Notes: generated by a model not told the origin, from the sequence alone. Shown: positions 1 to 11,774, counted from the first letter of the stretch. The stretch is DNA of 64,000 nt from Theropithecus gelada (GCF_003255815.1 NC_037681.1:84600015-84664014); one strand, 5' to 3'. Numbers and translations: made by a program.

Positions 1-653
1 CTTACTAGTATGTGGTTTGGATGGTTTTCCCAGCAGATAGGAACTTCTACAAGGATACTGCAAGCCTGCTTAATGGAATGAAATTTTGATGGCTTGCAAT
101 TAGTCTATAAAATAAACACTTTGGAATGATTTCATATAAAATATCTAAAACCTAAGGTATTTTCAAAATAATAGGAGAAATTGGGTATTTTCTATCACTA
201 TGTTACATATTTTTTCTTTTGCAATTTGATAAACAGACTGTGAATCAGAAATGAATTTTAATAATTATTCCATTTTAAATCTACTAAAGGCTTTTAACAC
301 AAACTTAATTTTAAATATACTGGTATTCTCTCCACCTTGACCTACCATTGTGACACAAAGCTATTTCAACATTTTCAAAATGTTATTTTTAATGTGACTG
401 GCCTTGCATTTATCTCATCTCCTAGAAATTTTAATTTTGCTTCTCCATCCAAATGTCTCTGTAAATATTATTCTTTATGATTTTTGTTTTGCTAATACTA
501 TAATATCAGATAACATCATTAAACAAATGATCAATCTGGAAGAAAAAATATCCATTTAACTTTAAATACATTCACATTTTTAACATTACACGCTAAATTT
601 TATCCTTTAAAAATTTATAACATTATTTCTAGTGGCTTACTTAATGGACATAC

Positions 654-1039
654 CGGAAACTGTGAATGCCCTGAAGTTCCTGCTGTAGAACCTCTTGTGT
701 TGTTGCTATTAAGTCCAATGCTCCAACAAATTCAGAAGTAGATAGTAACACCTGTACTGTAGGCTGAGTCTGGTGTACAGTGGCCATTAACTTCAGCTTA
801 TTGTATACTTTAACACAATTATTTCTGGTAAGTGCCAGTCTTAAAATGTGGAGTGATCCTTCACACATTACTTTATCAATCTGTGCAATTTTATCTCGAA
901 GCATTTTTACAGCCTGGGAAGTTTTCTTGAGGTAGTCCTGCAACTCGTGTTGAGAGGTCATTGCATGAAAAAATGCTTCTGAACGTAGAGAGATCTGGTG
1001 AGCAATGTTTACTTCCACAATATCCAGATAATGGCTCAG
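654..1039 (-). CDS. VPS54: VPS54 exon 7 (coding, residues 209-336 plus two bases of codon 337)
   Basis: This 386-base exon is the largest coding exon in the window. It opens with CTG AGC CAT TAT (LSHY) after the acceptor tract TTCCTTCCCTTTTAAG and ends in ...AGT TTC CG before the donor GTATGT. It encodes helical, charged coiled-coil sequence such as LRDKIAQIDKVMCEGS and ELQGIHSF. This belongs to the conserved Vps54 N-terminal family region, the part that in GARP subunits forms the rod-like helical bundle joining the complex. Reading past the donor gives only YVH before a stop, as expected for an intron. Residue 246 is lysine (DYLKKTS), where I remember arginine in human VPS54. No frameshift or stop is seen. 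Confidence 0.97.
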
Positions 1040-1439
1040 CTTAAAAGGGAAGGAAAAAAAATATGAAGTATTATGAGCATACCTTCCTTGATTATCCAAA
1101 TACTTTATGACAATGATAAAAGATTTCTACATATACTTTAAATTCTATTATGTGAATTGTTTGATTGTGAGATTCTTGAAATTGGGCACAACAAAATGGA
1201 AGGAAGATAAAGAGTACAGCCCAAAGATATAAATGTAAGACAAAAGAGTACAAGGTGATTTACTTTCCTCCTGTTCCTAATATTACCACCTTCCAAACAC
1301 CAACTGCCATCTAAAAGAGTACCCCACAGACATCTCAAATTACAATTCCAGTTTCATATATTCTAAGATCTGAGAGAAAGAGAATGATCTCCTTAGCCCC
1401 CAACATCATCACACATCATTTATCTGACTAAATAGATGA

Positions 1440-1680
1440 TTATACCTTCCATTTATTGACCTCCTCCTATGGATTAGGCACAGGTATTTTATACACATCT
1501 AATTTTTCTAATTTTAACAATCTTGAAATATAGATATTATTATTATCATTTTACAGATGAGGAAACACAGAGTCATGTAGTTACTAAGTAGCAAAATTAA
1601 AATGTTGGTATATCTCTGACTGAAAAACTGAAGCTGTTTCTATTATACCATTCTGCCTCAAAGTGCTGAATAATCCAAGA
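1440..1680 (-). repeat. MIR SINE relic
   Basis: The text 'cattttacagatgaggaaac' is the reverse complement of the MIR core, with the 'ggattaggcacaggtatttta' and 'tataccattctgcctca' flanks in the expected order. Diverged and old. Confidence 0.8.
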
Positions 1681-3785
1681 TAGGCTGATGGTTCAGTCAC
1701 AAATTATAGATAAGGTACTATAATTCATTTGGACTTTTTCAGGTTGCTTATTTTACATTTAAAAAGTGATTCTTTTATCAATTTGTAAAACTCAGTTTAT
1801 TTCCAATGTATTTTCCCCTTAAAAGTTCGACAAACGCCTTAAACAATTAGCTCATATATATTTTATTAGTAGTACTACCAAGATTAATTCTTATATATTT
1901 CAAATGCTTTTTAAATTTCAAATATAGACTTCTAAAACTTGTTTTGCTTTTTCTTCCTTTCTAACTGCATATGCCTTTTTTGGCTATACTATCTTTCCAT
2001 TTTTCACCCATTTTTTTACTTTGAGATTTTTTTAACCCACAGTTCAGACTTCAGGCATTATCTCTGAATGTCTCGGGATAATTCATAGTTTCAAAGGGTT
2101 AATGAACTTTCAACATTTAAGTCTCATAAGATTAGAAGAGACTATTTGGTCATCAAATCTGTTCCCTTAAGGAAACACAGAGTATCATTCATATTTTCAA
2201 TAATGCTCCTTCAATAATCTTACAATATCTAAATAGGTTACAAACAAATTTTTCCATAGTTTAAATCTTGAGTTTATGCCCTTTTGCTCTTTCATCTTCA
2301 ATATGGTTGTTCATTATTCACTAAAAAAGCAAAATCGGCACAAATGTACTAGGGTAAATTGCAAGGTAACATGAACGCAATTCCCAGAATAGTCAATGGA
2401 GAATAGATAACTTTAGGACAGTGCTACCCAGAATGTGATTTATATGCTGCTGCCAATCTGTGGACTGTTTAACATGGCCATAATAAAATAAAGAATTTTG
2501 CTAGAAAGTAAATCAACCACATCATTAAGCACACTTTTTTAATGAGGTAAGCAGTGCAGTGATTTGCATTTCAGTGCAAACTCCTTATTTTACTGCAGAC
2601 CAGTACTTTGCAGAGCACAATAGAATACAAATTTCGTTAATTCTAGTTATAGCATCCTTGCTCTTTAAAGCGAACACGATAAACCAGCTGTTGTCCTCAT
2701 AAAAGGAGTTTAAAAGTGCTCTCTTGGAATCCTGTCTTCTATGCCTATTCTAAGAACAGAGCAGGATGAAAAGGAGTCAGAATGTAAATATAGCAAATCT
2801 GATTCTGCAATTTACAAATAAAAAATTTTCCATTACTTTAGTCACTTTAAACATTCAGCATAAGAAAAACATTTGGGTCTCAAAGATTTTTTGAATTTTC
2901 AATAATCCATTGATTTACTCTTTTCAAGGCATAACATTTTTATAGTTTATTTCCTATTAAAATGCTATAAAGGAAATAATTTTAAAATTATCTGTATTAA
3001 AAGTATCTGTATAGATTGATAAGACTACTGGCTTTTGCTGTTTTTCTCTTTTTAAGGTATTATTCTATCAGGGCATATACTTAGAATATGAAAGCCTGTG
3101 TCTTGAGAAAGCCTGTTTCTCGAGCAAGCCTGTGTCTCTAAACCCATGGTTTTTGTCAGATTTATGAATTTGTTCTTATGCATGGAAAAACCTTTTTATA
3201 GGTGAAAATGTTGCCAAAGGAAAAAGCTCATTTTCATTTTCAATTGTGAGAAAAGGAATACTCATGATTCCTTCCCCACATTTCTTCTTCTCTCCTCCCC
3301 AAGCTAGTCTTTTCTCCAGTTTCTGACGAGGACTGAACCAAATTTATTGATGTCTTCCTGAGACAAGCTTTCAGATTGCCAAGGGATACCACTAAAGTAA
3401 AACAAAATCACTACTTCTCATTTTAAGAACTACCATCAGTTTTAGAAGAACTCTAAACTGAATGCTAAGAAAGAACAGAGATGAAATGTCTTTAGAAGAT
3501 TCTTGATAAGTAAATTATATTTAAAGGTCTAAATATTAAATGACTTTCAAGGTGTTGACTTCTGGACTATATAGAACATTGTAAAATGTAAAGAACTGCT
3601 GACTAGTAACATGTAAAAGACTAGGCTTTGCAAAGCTACAAAAACAAGAAGAATATTGTATTTCTTTAACTAAGATATTTTTGTTTCAAAATAATCATCC
3701 CTATGTGAAAATGAAGAAAAACAGTACCTCGGAAAACATTGGTTTTCTGTGCTTTAAATCATTCTTATAAAATTAAACCATATGG

Positions 3786-4095
3786 GGCTGGGCACGGTGG
3801 CTCACACCTGCAATCTCAGCACTTTGGGAGGCCAAGGTGGGCAGATCATGAGGTCAGGATTTCAAGACTAGCCTGGCCAACATGGTGAAGCCCCATCTCT
3901 ACTAAAATACAAAAAATCAGCCAAGCATGGTGGTGCACACCTGTAGTCGCAGCTACTAGGGAGGCCGAGGAAGGAAAATCACTTGAACCCAAGAGGTGGA
4001 GGTTGCGGTGAGTGGAGATTGCGCCACTGCACTCCAGCCTGGGCAATAGAGAGAGACTCCGTCTCAAAAAATAAATAAATAAAAATAAATAAAAT
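3786..4095 (+). repeat. Alu (AluS-like), plus strand
   Basis: Complete dimeric Alu from 'ggctgggcacggtggctcac' to a tail of AAAT repeats. It is antisense to VPS54, in intron 6. Confidence 0.95.
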
Positions 4096-4425
4096 TAGCC
4101 AATATGTAAATAAAATATCTGGGATAAATGCAAAGCAATTTATTGTGTTAGCTAATATATCCTTTCAATTAAAATTCCATCAACTGCTCTTTCAGGTAAG
4201 AAGTACTCAAATAGTAAGTTTTGCCTTATTCATCTGCACAACTTGTGTTCCACTGAGCCGAAATGCTGTTAGTTTATTAGTTAAGATTGGGAGGCTTATA
4301 GTTGTCAGTAACAACAAAAATGAATTTAAAAGTACAGCTTACTAAATAACTAAATCTGAACCCATGCAAACAGTACCGCTTAACTAGAATAGTTTCCTAC
4401 ATGGATAAAGTCAAAAAGAAATTAC

Positions 4426-4557
4426 CTTTTCTTGAAGCAACTTTGAGGAAGCTGCATCACGATTTCCTTTTCCACCAGCAGTATTAAAATGAGACCATGG
4501 TAAAACTGAATTAAAAGTTAAGGAATCATCCAAGGCAAAATCTGGTTTCATAAAAAT
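4426..4557 (-). CDS. VPS54: VPS54 exon 6 (coding, residues 165-208)
   Basis: This exon is 132 bases, exactly 44 codons, starting IFMKPDFALDD and ending SSKLLQEK. It begins after the acceptor TTTTTTTAATAG and ends CAA GAA AAG before the donor GTAATT. Both junctions are phase 0, so skipping it would keep the reading frame. The segment WSHFNTAGGKGNRDAASSK is glycine/serine-rich and looks like a flexible linker just before the coiled coil of the next exon. It was missed as a long open frame because of its size; it was found by joining phases with its neighbours and matches known VPS54 sequence. Confidence 0.95.
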
Positions 4558-5084
4558 CTATTAAAAAAATGCATTTCCCTCAATTAGATAAGTATTTTCC
4601 TTATACCCATTATCTCTTCTAACATCATGATCATTAAACAAAATTAATGTGGATCTTGAGTATGAATAGCAAAAGCAAGTAATAACGGTTATTTACACAA
4701 ATATCCATTAAGAAAAATGTGTAAATTTCTCACCAAGCTTAAAATACTCATAAAAGATAGAAAATGCTTTTTGCCTTTACCAATGGAGATGGTCATTCTA
4801 TTACTACATGATCATACTCACTAATGCAGTCCTACAGGTACATACCAGGGCAGATATAATACTTATCCTAAAATTTCCACATTATTTCCCACTGATAGTT
4901 TTTTAAAATGCCAAATATCAATTTCTCTAACCTATATTTCTATTTTCTCCTGCTCAAAATTGTTTTAAAATTAGTTTAGATTAAGCATACAATAAATATT
5001 AAAACCAAAACAAATTCAATTTTATGAATAGACTACTTTTCCCTTACATATCACGACCAGCTAGGCAACAAGACCTATCCGTTA

Positions 5085-6100
5085 TATTTTGTAAATATCC
5101 CTTGAATCTCTGCTTTCCTGTATCTCCACAGCATTCAGCAGTTCAGCTCTTCAATATCTCTGGATTACAGTAAATATCTATTTACTGATATCCTTCCCTA
5201 ATCCATCCCCTATACTACTGTTAGAGATACTCCTCTAAAATGTTGAGTATAACTGTATTAACTTCCTGTTTAAAACTCTCAGTAGATTCCCATGACCCAC
5301 AGACCAAACTATTTAGAATGGCATCCAAAACCCTTCATTGTTTTTCTGGACCCACTTACCTCTTTGTATCTTGTCACTCCCACTATTTACCCACTACACT
5401 CTAGCAATATTCAATTCTCTTCCATACTCTTATTCTTTTTATAATGCATGTATTAATATATAAAGTATGGGCTGGGCGTGGTGGCTAACGCCTGTAATCC
5501 CAGCACTTTGGGAGAACAAGGTGGGCGGATCATGAGGTCAGGAGATCGAGACCACGGTGAAACTCTGTCTCTACTAAAAATACAAAAAATTAGCCAGGCA
5601 TGGTGGCAGGCGCCTGTAGTCCCAGCTACTCAGGAGGCTGAGGCAGGAGAATGGCGTGAACCCGGGAGGCAGAGCTTGCAGTGAGCTGAGATCACGCCAC
5701 TGCACTCCAGCCTGGGCGACAGAGCAAGACTCCATCTCAAAAAAATATATATATATATATTATATATATATATAAAGTATGTATATCTTTATATGCATAC
5801 ATCTGGCCTAGAATGCCTTTTCTTATACATCTTCCTGAAAAACATGATGCAATCAAAAGGGCAAATGTGTCCTTCCTTATGCATGACATAATGACTCCCA
5901 TCTCTGAACACAAATATATCATGCATAGTTAATTATTTACCTCATACTTTATAGAAATTATTTATTTAGTATGAATATCTCCCCCTGGAGACCATATGTT
6001 TTGCAGGGTTAGATTTATAGCTTATTTTTGTATCTCTAGTACGAAGCATAGGGCCTAAAACGTGGTTTAATCAATTTATGTATTTATTTATATACTGTAT
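5085..6100 (+). mobile_element. L2 (LINE2) relic split by an Alu
   Basis: Text such as 'ctcagtagattcccatgaccc' and 'aaaacccttcattg', then 'gtatctctagtacgaagcatagggcct' nearer 6050, follows the order of the L2 3' half reading left to right. An AluY at 5470 splits it. Diverged, with no open frame. Confidence 0.6.
5470..5754 (+). repeat. AluY-like with a TA-repeat tail
   Basis: The Alu starts 'ggctgggcgtggtggctaac' and lacks about 12 bases near 5550 ('gagatcgagaccacggtgaa'). Its A-tail runs into a (TA)n tract to about 5773. The 13-base duplication 'tatataaagtatg' flanks it. Confidence 0.93.
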
Positions 6101-6365
6101 TTTATTTGCTGATTTATTTTAACTATATACAAAAATTAGAATGAATATGGTAGAAAAAAATCTAACTAGAGACATGAGTAAATTTTCTAATCCCCGCTTT
6201 GGTATTGTAACTAAAAGTATTGATTAATTCAATAAATATTTACTGACTGTTTCCGATGCTAGGCACTGAGGGAGAAACAAAGATAATTTAATAAAGAGAC
6301 CCTCATCTCATGGAGCTTCAATTCAAGGGATGTGATATAATATGTATATAAAATCTCATAAGGAG

Positions 6366-6676
6366 ACTGGGCCCGGTGGTTCACGCCTGTAATCCCAGCA
6401 CTTTCGGAGGCCAGGTGGGCAGATCACTTGAAGTCAGAAGTTTGAGACCAGCCTAGCCTGGCCAATGTAGCAAAACTCCGTCTCTTCTAAAAATACAATA
6501 ATTACCCAAGCCGGGTAGCAGGTGCCTATAATCCCAGCTACTGGGGAGGCTGAAGTAAGAGAATTGCTTGAACCTGGGAGGTGGAGGTTGCAGTGAGCCA
6601 AGATTATGCCACTGCACTCCAACCTGGGCAACAGAGAGAGAGACTCTGCCTCAAAAAAAAAAAAAAAAAAAAAAAT
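6366..6676 (+). repeat. Alu (AluS-like), plus strand
   Basis: From 'actgggcccggtggttcacg' to an A-run of about 23. It sits beside an older repeat of the 'caataaatatttactgactg' type at about 6210-6330. Confidence 0.93.
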
Positions 6677-7090
6677 CTTTTAAGGAGAAGAGTGACAAAT
6701 CCTTAAAGGGGTAGCAGAGGGATGAGGGAAGAATCCCAGATAAAATGTTACGGGACTTAGGCAAAGGGGCCAATTATCTTCTGTTGGAAAGAACGAGAAA
6801 GCACCCATGTAAAGGTGCCATTTTAAGCAAAAGATTATAGAGAATTAGATATGGGAAGATGACGGAAAAGTCTTCCAGGATCAAGAAACAGTGCAAATAA
6901 AGCACAGAGCCATCAAAAAAAAGTTTGGCTGAAGTAAAGAATGTGTAAAGATTACATGAAAGTGAACAATGAGCCTTAAATGACAAACTTTGAATATTAT
7001 TTTGTAGGATCAAATAAATGATAAAAACGATCTCCTTCTCCCATTTTTGTGTCTTTCATCTTCTCTTTCTTACTCTAAAGAACAACTGTC

Positions 7091-7352
7091 AGGAGGCCGA
7101 GATGAGCGGATCACGAGGTCAGGAGATCGAGACCATCCTGGCTAACACGGTGAAACCCCGTCTCTACTAAAAAATACAAAAAACTAGCCGGGCGAGGTGG
7201 CAGGCGCCTGTAGTCCCAGCTACTCGGGAGGCTGAGGCGGGAGAATGGCGTGAACCTGGGAGGCGGAGCTTGCAGGGAGCTGAGATCCGGCCACTGCACT
7301 CCAGCCTGGCGACAGAGCGAGACTCCGTCTCAAAAAAAAAAAAAAAAAAAAA
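7091..7352 (+). repeat. 5'-truncated young AluY (Old World monkey type)
   Basis: The copy begins inside the left monomer at 'ggaggccgagatgagcgg' and ends in an A-run. It carries 'aactagccgggcgaggtgg' and 'gagatccggccactgc', features I associate with cercopithecid AluY. Duplication 'gaacaactgtca' flanks it on both sides, so the truncation happened at insertion and not by later deletion. Confidence 0.9.
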
Positions 7353-7636
7353 AGGAACAACTGTCACAGACCTATCTGAGAATCTGATGAAGGTAATCAA
7401 CTCTTCCCAGAAAAAAAAATGGATCTATTATACATCTCGACAAAATTTGTTATACAGAGTATCTCTTAATAATTTGAAGAGGTTGAATGATCAGCAAAAT
7501 TTTTTTAAGGGAAAGACTTAAAAATATTTGTAAATTTCAGTGATGAGAAAGAGACTGATGATGCAAAAGAGAAAAAACACCACAAATATACATCATTTTA
7601 ACTTGTCAATTAAAAACATTTTTTCATTTAAAAAAA

Positions 7637-7995
7637 GGCCAGGCACGGTGGCTCATACCTATAATCCCAGGCCAAGGTGGACGGATCACTTGAGGTCAGG
7701 AGTTGGGGACCAGCCTGGCCAACACAGTGAAACCCTGTCTCTACTAAAAATACAAAACAAAAAAAGTAACTGTGCATGTTGGCATGCACCTGTAATCCCA
7801 CCTACTCAGGATGCTGAGGCAGGAGAATCACTGGAACTCAGGAGACAGAGGTTACAGTGAGCCGAGATCACAGAACTGCACTCCAGCCTGCGAGACTGAG
7901 CAAGACTCTGTCTCAAAATAAGTAAGAGAAAGAAAAGCAAAAAGAAAGACAAAGAAAGACAAAGAAAGAAGGAAAGAAAAAAAATAAAGAACGAG
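7637..7995 (+). repeat. Alu with an expanded AAAG-rich tail
   Basis: Starts 'ggccaggcacggtggctcat', lacks the 'cactttgggag' segment near 7670, and ends at about 7925. The tail is an interrupted GAAA/AAAGAC repeat to about 7995. Confidence 0.9.
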
Positions 7996-8048
7996 AAATA
8001 AGAAAAGTGATGCAACACAGCCCAGAAGAGACAAAGTAGCCAAAGTGT

Positions 8049-8072
8049 CAAAAAAAAAAAAAAAAAAAAAAA
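8049..8072 (+). repeat. A-homopolymer run of about 23
   Basis: An unbroken A-run lies 80 bases beyond the exon 5 donor, so the VPS54 transcript has a long U-run there. It is not obviously the tail of an adjacent Alu. Confidence 0.8.
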
Positions 8073-8151
8073 GCCAAATGAAATCTCCTTGTAAGGCAAA
8101 ATTAAAGATCAAATATTAAAAGGCAATTTTCTCATGTTTAAGCTTTGTTAC

Positions 8152-8186
8152 CTTAGGTACTTGCTCCAGATCTGTCCTGGATTTAT
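8152..8186 (-). CDS. VPS54: VPS54 exon 5, a 35-base small exon (residues 153-164)
   Basis: The exon reads AT AAA TCC AGG ACA GAT CTG GAG CAA GTA CCT AAG. Joined to the last G of exon 4 it gives DKSRTDLEQVPK. The acceptor is TTTTTTAAATAG and the donor GTAACA. It is entered in phase 1 and left in phase 0, so skipping it alone shifts the frame, whereas skipping it with exon 4 (79+35=114 bases) does not. An internal GTACCT lies nine bases before the donor; its use as a donor would remove only VPK in frame. A 5'-truncated Alu and another Alu with a purine-rich tail lie just past the donor on the sense strand. Confidence 0.93.
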
Positions 8187-8472
8187 CTATTTAAAAAAGA
8201 AGGGAAAATATTATTTTTAAAACTTGTTTTCATTTTAACTCCATAAAGTACATTTTGACAGATTCAATATTGTACTGGGTCACATCCAAATAGCTACTTA
8301 AGTTTATTCCTTCAACAAATATCTATCAAGCACCTATTATATGCCTAGTAGTAGGCAAAGCACTGAACAAAACAATGTTTCAAGTAATTGCAATCTATTA
8401 CATAGCAGCAATAAAACAGCTAAATACATCTCAAATCTTTTTAATCAGACATAACAAGGCTTTATGCTATCT

Positions 8473-9000
8473 CAGTTGTCCTCAACCCCCAGGCCACGAA
8501 CGGGTAGTGATCCATGGCCTGTTAGGAACCAGATCACACAGCAGGAGGTGAGCAGTGGCCACAAGCAAAGCTTCATCTGTATTTACAGCTACTCCCCATA
8601 GCTCACATTACCATCTGAGCTCCACCTTCTGTCAGATCAGTGGTGGCACTAGGTTCTCATAGGAGCACAAACCCTAATGTGAACTGCACATGTCAGAGAT
8701 CTAGGTTGTGCCCTCCTTATAAGAATCTAATGCCTGACTATCTATCACTGTCTCCCATCTCCCCCAGATGGGACCATTTAGTTCCAGGAAAATAAGCTCA
8801 GGGCTCCCACTGACTCTACATTATGATGAGTTGTATAATTATTTCATTATATTTTACAATGTAATGGTAGAAATAAAGTGCACAATAAAGGTAATGTACT
8901 TGAATCATCCCAAAACTATCTCCCCACAAACCGCTTGGTCTGTGGAAAAATTGTTTACCACGAAACCAGTCCCTGGTGCCAAAAAGATTGAGGACTGCTG
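8473..9000 (-). mobile_element. MER1-type hAT-Charlie non-autonomous DNA transposon, full length
   Basis: The element is 528 bases, about the length of MER1A. It has inverted ends CAGTTGTCCTCAAC and, reversed from the right edge, CAGCAGTCCTCAAT. A perfect 8-base duplication 'tgctatct' sits at 8465-8472 and 9001-9008, as hAT transposases make. The middle contains 'aataaagtgcacaataaa' and 'gggctcccactgactctac', as in MER1. It encodes nothing; the 99-codon plus-strand frame over it is chance. Confidence 0.92.
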
Positions 9001-9427
9001 TGCTATCTTTTTAAATTTTGGTAAGATTGAATATGGCATGCTACGTAGATTTTTTTTAATGAATTAAATTCTAAAGTAGGAATACTGTTTTTATTGTTTA
9101 AAAGATCTATCATCCCTTCCAGAATTTCTTATGATCAAAGGTTGCTTTTTTATACTATATTAATTTTCTTCTCAGTCATCTTAAGGCTGAGATACACACT
9201 TATCTTCAAATGAACCTACTTTACTTTCATCCTGCCAATCCAAACTTAGATAAGGTACTACTCTCCTCTTCAAAACCAACCTTTCTGCACTTAGACTCCA
9301 TTCCCTCCTGCCTCTGCCATCAGGTTAATCAGTTTATTCTGTCTGTCTCGGTACCTTCAGCCTCTTCCCTTGTACTAGCTCTCTTATCTCTGTATATAAA
9401 CATGCTCAGTTCTTTCCCATTAAAATG

Positions 9428-9480
9428 TGTATATATACACACACATACACACATATATATTTTTTATATATATATATAAA
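9428..9480 (+). repeat. CA/TA microsatellite
   Basis: Mixed (TA)n, (CA)n and (TA)n blocks; likely length-variable. Confidence 0.85.
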
Positions 9481-9889
9481 GAAAAAGATAAAACTCGGGG
9501 CCAGGACCAGGTTGAGGCAAGGGTGGGACCTCAGATGCAAAAGTACTTACTCTCAGGGATAGTCAAATGCCTCTCTTACCTGATCTAGTCCTGGCCATGA
9601 AAAAATATTCTTCCACTCTGTTCCCTGTAGTCAATAATCTATCTCAAATCTTCTAGTGACATAATAGTAGTAGTCTACGTTTCTTTCTCTTATACTCACT
9701 CCTTAAAACATAGTATTGAGGTTTCTGGACCTGCCATAAATGCTCTCCCTGAGATGTCCTAATTGCCAAAACAAAGGAGACTTCTCAGTGTACAAATCAA
9801 TCTATCCCTGAAGTATTCTGACATTATAGACCAACTAATTGTTCTTACTTTCTGAAATCCTTGCTAGCTTTAACTTTTAAGGTGCAATT

Positions 9890-11150
9890 CTCTCTTGGTT
9901 GACTTTCCTATCTCTCTGACCACTTTCTGTCTCCTTCACAGGTATCTCACCTTCTGTCGGCCCATTAAATGCGACAGCTTAATTAGTGCTCCATCACCAG
10001 TCGTTTTCTTCTCACTACTCACATCTTCCCTGGGCAATCTCACCCAATGTCCTTGGATTCAACCACCATGCTATTGTCCAGCATACCTGTCTACCTACAT
10101 CTTCAGCCTAAATCTTCAACCTGAGCTCCACATTGCCAAAAAGGCATGTCCTTCACTGCAAATCTGCAACTAAACTTGCCTCCATCTCCCTCAAAATTCC
10201 TCCTCCTATATTGCCTCTCTCACTGAATTGCACTGTCACCCACCCAGTTGTCCAAGCAAGAAACCTGAGAATTGTCCTTGAATCATCTTGCTCCATTACC
10301 AATAACTGGCCACCAAAACCTGTGTCTCAATCTCTGAGTTACTTCCCAAAGGCCTAATTTCTTCTCCATCTCCATTGTAACTGTTACTGGAATATCATTT
10401 CTCATTTGTATTACTGCAGTAGCCTCCACTGTCTCCTTGCCTCTAGTCTAATCATCATCCCATAATTCACCATCCACAACTATTTTCACATAAAAGTATA
10501 ATCATAAATCCGATCATGCCTAGTTAAAAATACTATGTAGCTTTATAGTGTCTTCAGAAAAAGTAAAATTCCTTATCACAGCATATAAGTTTCTTCATGA
10601 TCTGACCCCTGTCTATGCTTCAGTCTCATTTCTTGCTCCCAGTAGAACCAACATATAAACTCTTACAGTTCCTTGAACATTCTGTTCTCTCTTTATTCTA
10701 TGGCTTTGTATAAACTATTCCCTTTTCTTGGAATGTCTTCTCCCATGTAAATGTTTCAAACTAACAACTTTAAAACACACGGAATCACTGTCAACTCTAG
10801 GAATGCTTCTAAAGCTAAGTTAGGCATGTTATACAACTTTACCACACTGAACTTACTCTTTAATATACAACGATACAATTATTGGTTTATTTCTTTAAAC
10901 TTATTCAGGAGAACATCAGTTCTTTGAGGACCAAAGCTACTTTTTACTCATCTATAGGTTTACTTTAGGGTCTCACTACATTACTGTTCTCAAACTCACA
11001 GGCTCAAGCAATCCTCCCACCTCAGCCTCCCAAGTAGTTGGGAATATACACATGTGCCATCATGTCTAGCTTACTCATCTATTTTTAAGCAACAAGGAAC
11101 ATACCAAGCACGAAGATATTCAATCAATATTTGTTGAACTGAAGGATTAT
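9890..11150 (+). mobile_element. L2 (LINE2) relic split by an Alu monomer
   Basis: Long diverged L2-like text: 'aatcatcttgctccattacc', 'atgatctgacccctgtctatg' and the 3' end 'caatcaatatttgttgaactg'. The order fits plus-strand L2. Stops break all frames. Confidence 0.7.
10956..11070 (-). repeat. Alu-type monomer fragment inside L2
   Basis: 'tcaagcaatcctcccacctc' and 'gcctcccaagtagttggga' read as minus-strand Alu monomer. The 12-base duplication 'ttactcatctat' at 10944-10955 and 11071-11082 marks it as a clean insertion. Confidence 0.85.
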
Positions 11151-11330
11151 ACTACTGTCAGATCTATTTTTCTCTTAGAAGTTCTCAGAAAATATTATAA
11201 TCATAAGTTATAAAAATTTTACTAGAAATAAAAATTATAGATATAATAGGCAATAAGGTCTCAAAATAAAGATCTTGTTCACTAATATTTATGCTATGCT
11301 TTATTATCTATAAATAACACATATTCATAC

Positions 11331-11409
11331 CATGAGTATGTAAAAGAGTCCTTTCAAAGGTATCTTTAGGAGGACAAATATTCTTGCATCTCTCATGAAT
11401 CTTCTCTCT
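11331..11409 (-). CDS. VPS54: VPS54 exon 4 (coding, residues 127-152 plus one base)
   Basis: The 79-base exon starts AGA GAG AAG ATT CAT GAG (REKIHE) after the acceptor TTTTTATTAG and ends ACT CAT G before the donor GTATGA. It encodes REKIHERCKNICPPKD followed by TFERTLLHTH, identical to the VPS54 sequence I recall. It continues directly from the ISQ that ends exon 3. Entry phase is 0 and exit phase is 1, matching the AT that opens exon 5. The exon lies between L2 relic sequence on its right and an intron of about 3.1 kb on its left that holds the MER1-type element. Confidence 0.95.
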
Positions 11410-11774
11410 CTAATAAAAAGACAAATAACATGATCAATGTATGTGTAAACATGAGTATTCAAAGCAAGAAAATGTTTTGCAACAGAATATCAGAATATGC
11501 CACATTAGTCCTACGACTTTGAATATGAATCAGTAGCCACATAAACTTAAATACAAGTAACGAGTGTGCTTAATAAACCAAATACCTCTATGAGATCTAC
11601 ACACATCCATATACCTATATCCATTCCATCTTATATAATTATAGTAAATTCTCCATATTTAGAATAAAGTGGGAAAGCAAATGGAAAATATTTATATAAC
11701 AAATCAATTAGGAGAATAATTTGAATCAAGAAAGAAAATTCAAAAACCTATATATTTAAGATAGAAAGAAATTA

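Larger units (their letters stand above)
1040..4425. other. Intron 6: MIR and one Alu, remainder unassigned
   Basis: Apart from a MIR relic at about 1440-1680 and an AluS at 3786-4095, the intron is AT-rich with no feature I can name. Short open frames here have no coding character. Confidence 0.6.
4558..8151. other. Intron 5: L2 relic interrupted by Alus
   Basis: The intron carries an L2 stretch and four Alus (5470-5754, 6366-6676, 7091-7352, 7637-7925), followed by a GAAA-rich tail and an A-run of about 23 at 8049-8072. Between 6676 and 7085 there is unassigned sequence. Confidence 0.6.
8187..11330. other. Intron 4: MER1-type element, L2, microsatellite
   Basis: The intron holds the hAT element at 8473-9000, a CA/TA-rich microsatellite at 9428-9480 and an L2 run from about 9890 to 11150, split by an Alu monomer. 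The piece 9009-9427 and 9481-9890 is unassigned. Confidence 0.6.

Noticed and set aside
8768..9067. A 99-codon plus-strand frame
   Set aside because: It lies almost wholly in the non-coding MER1-type element.
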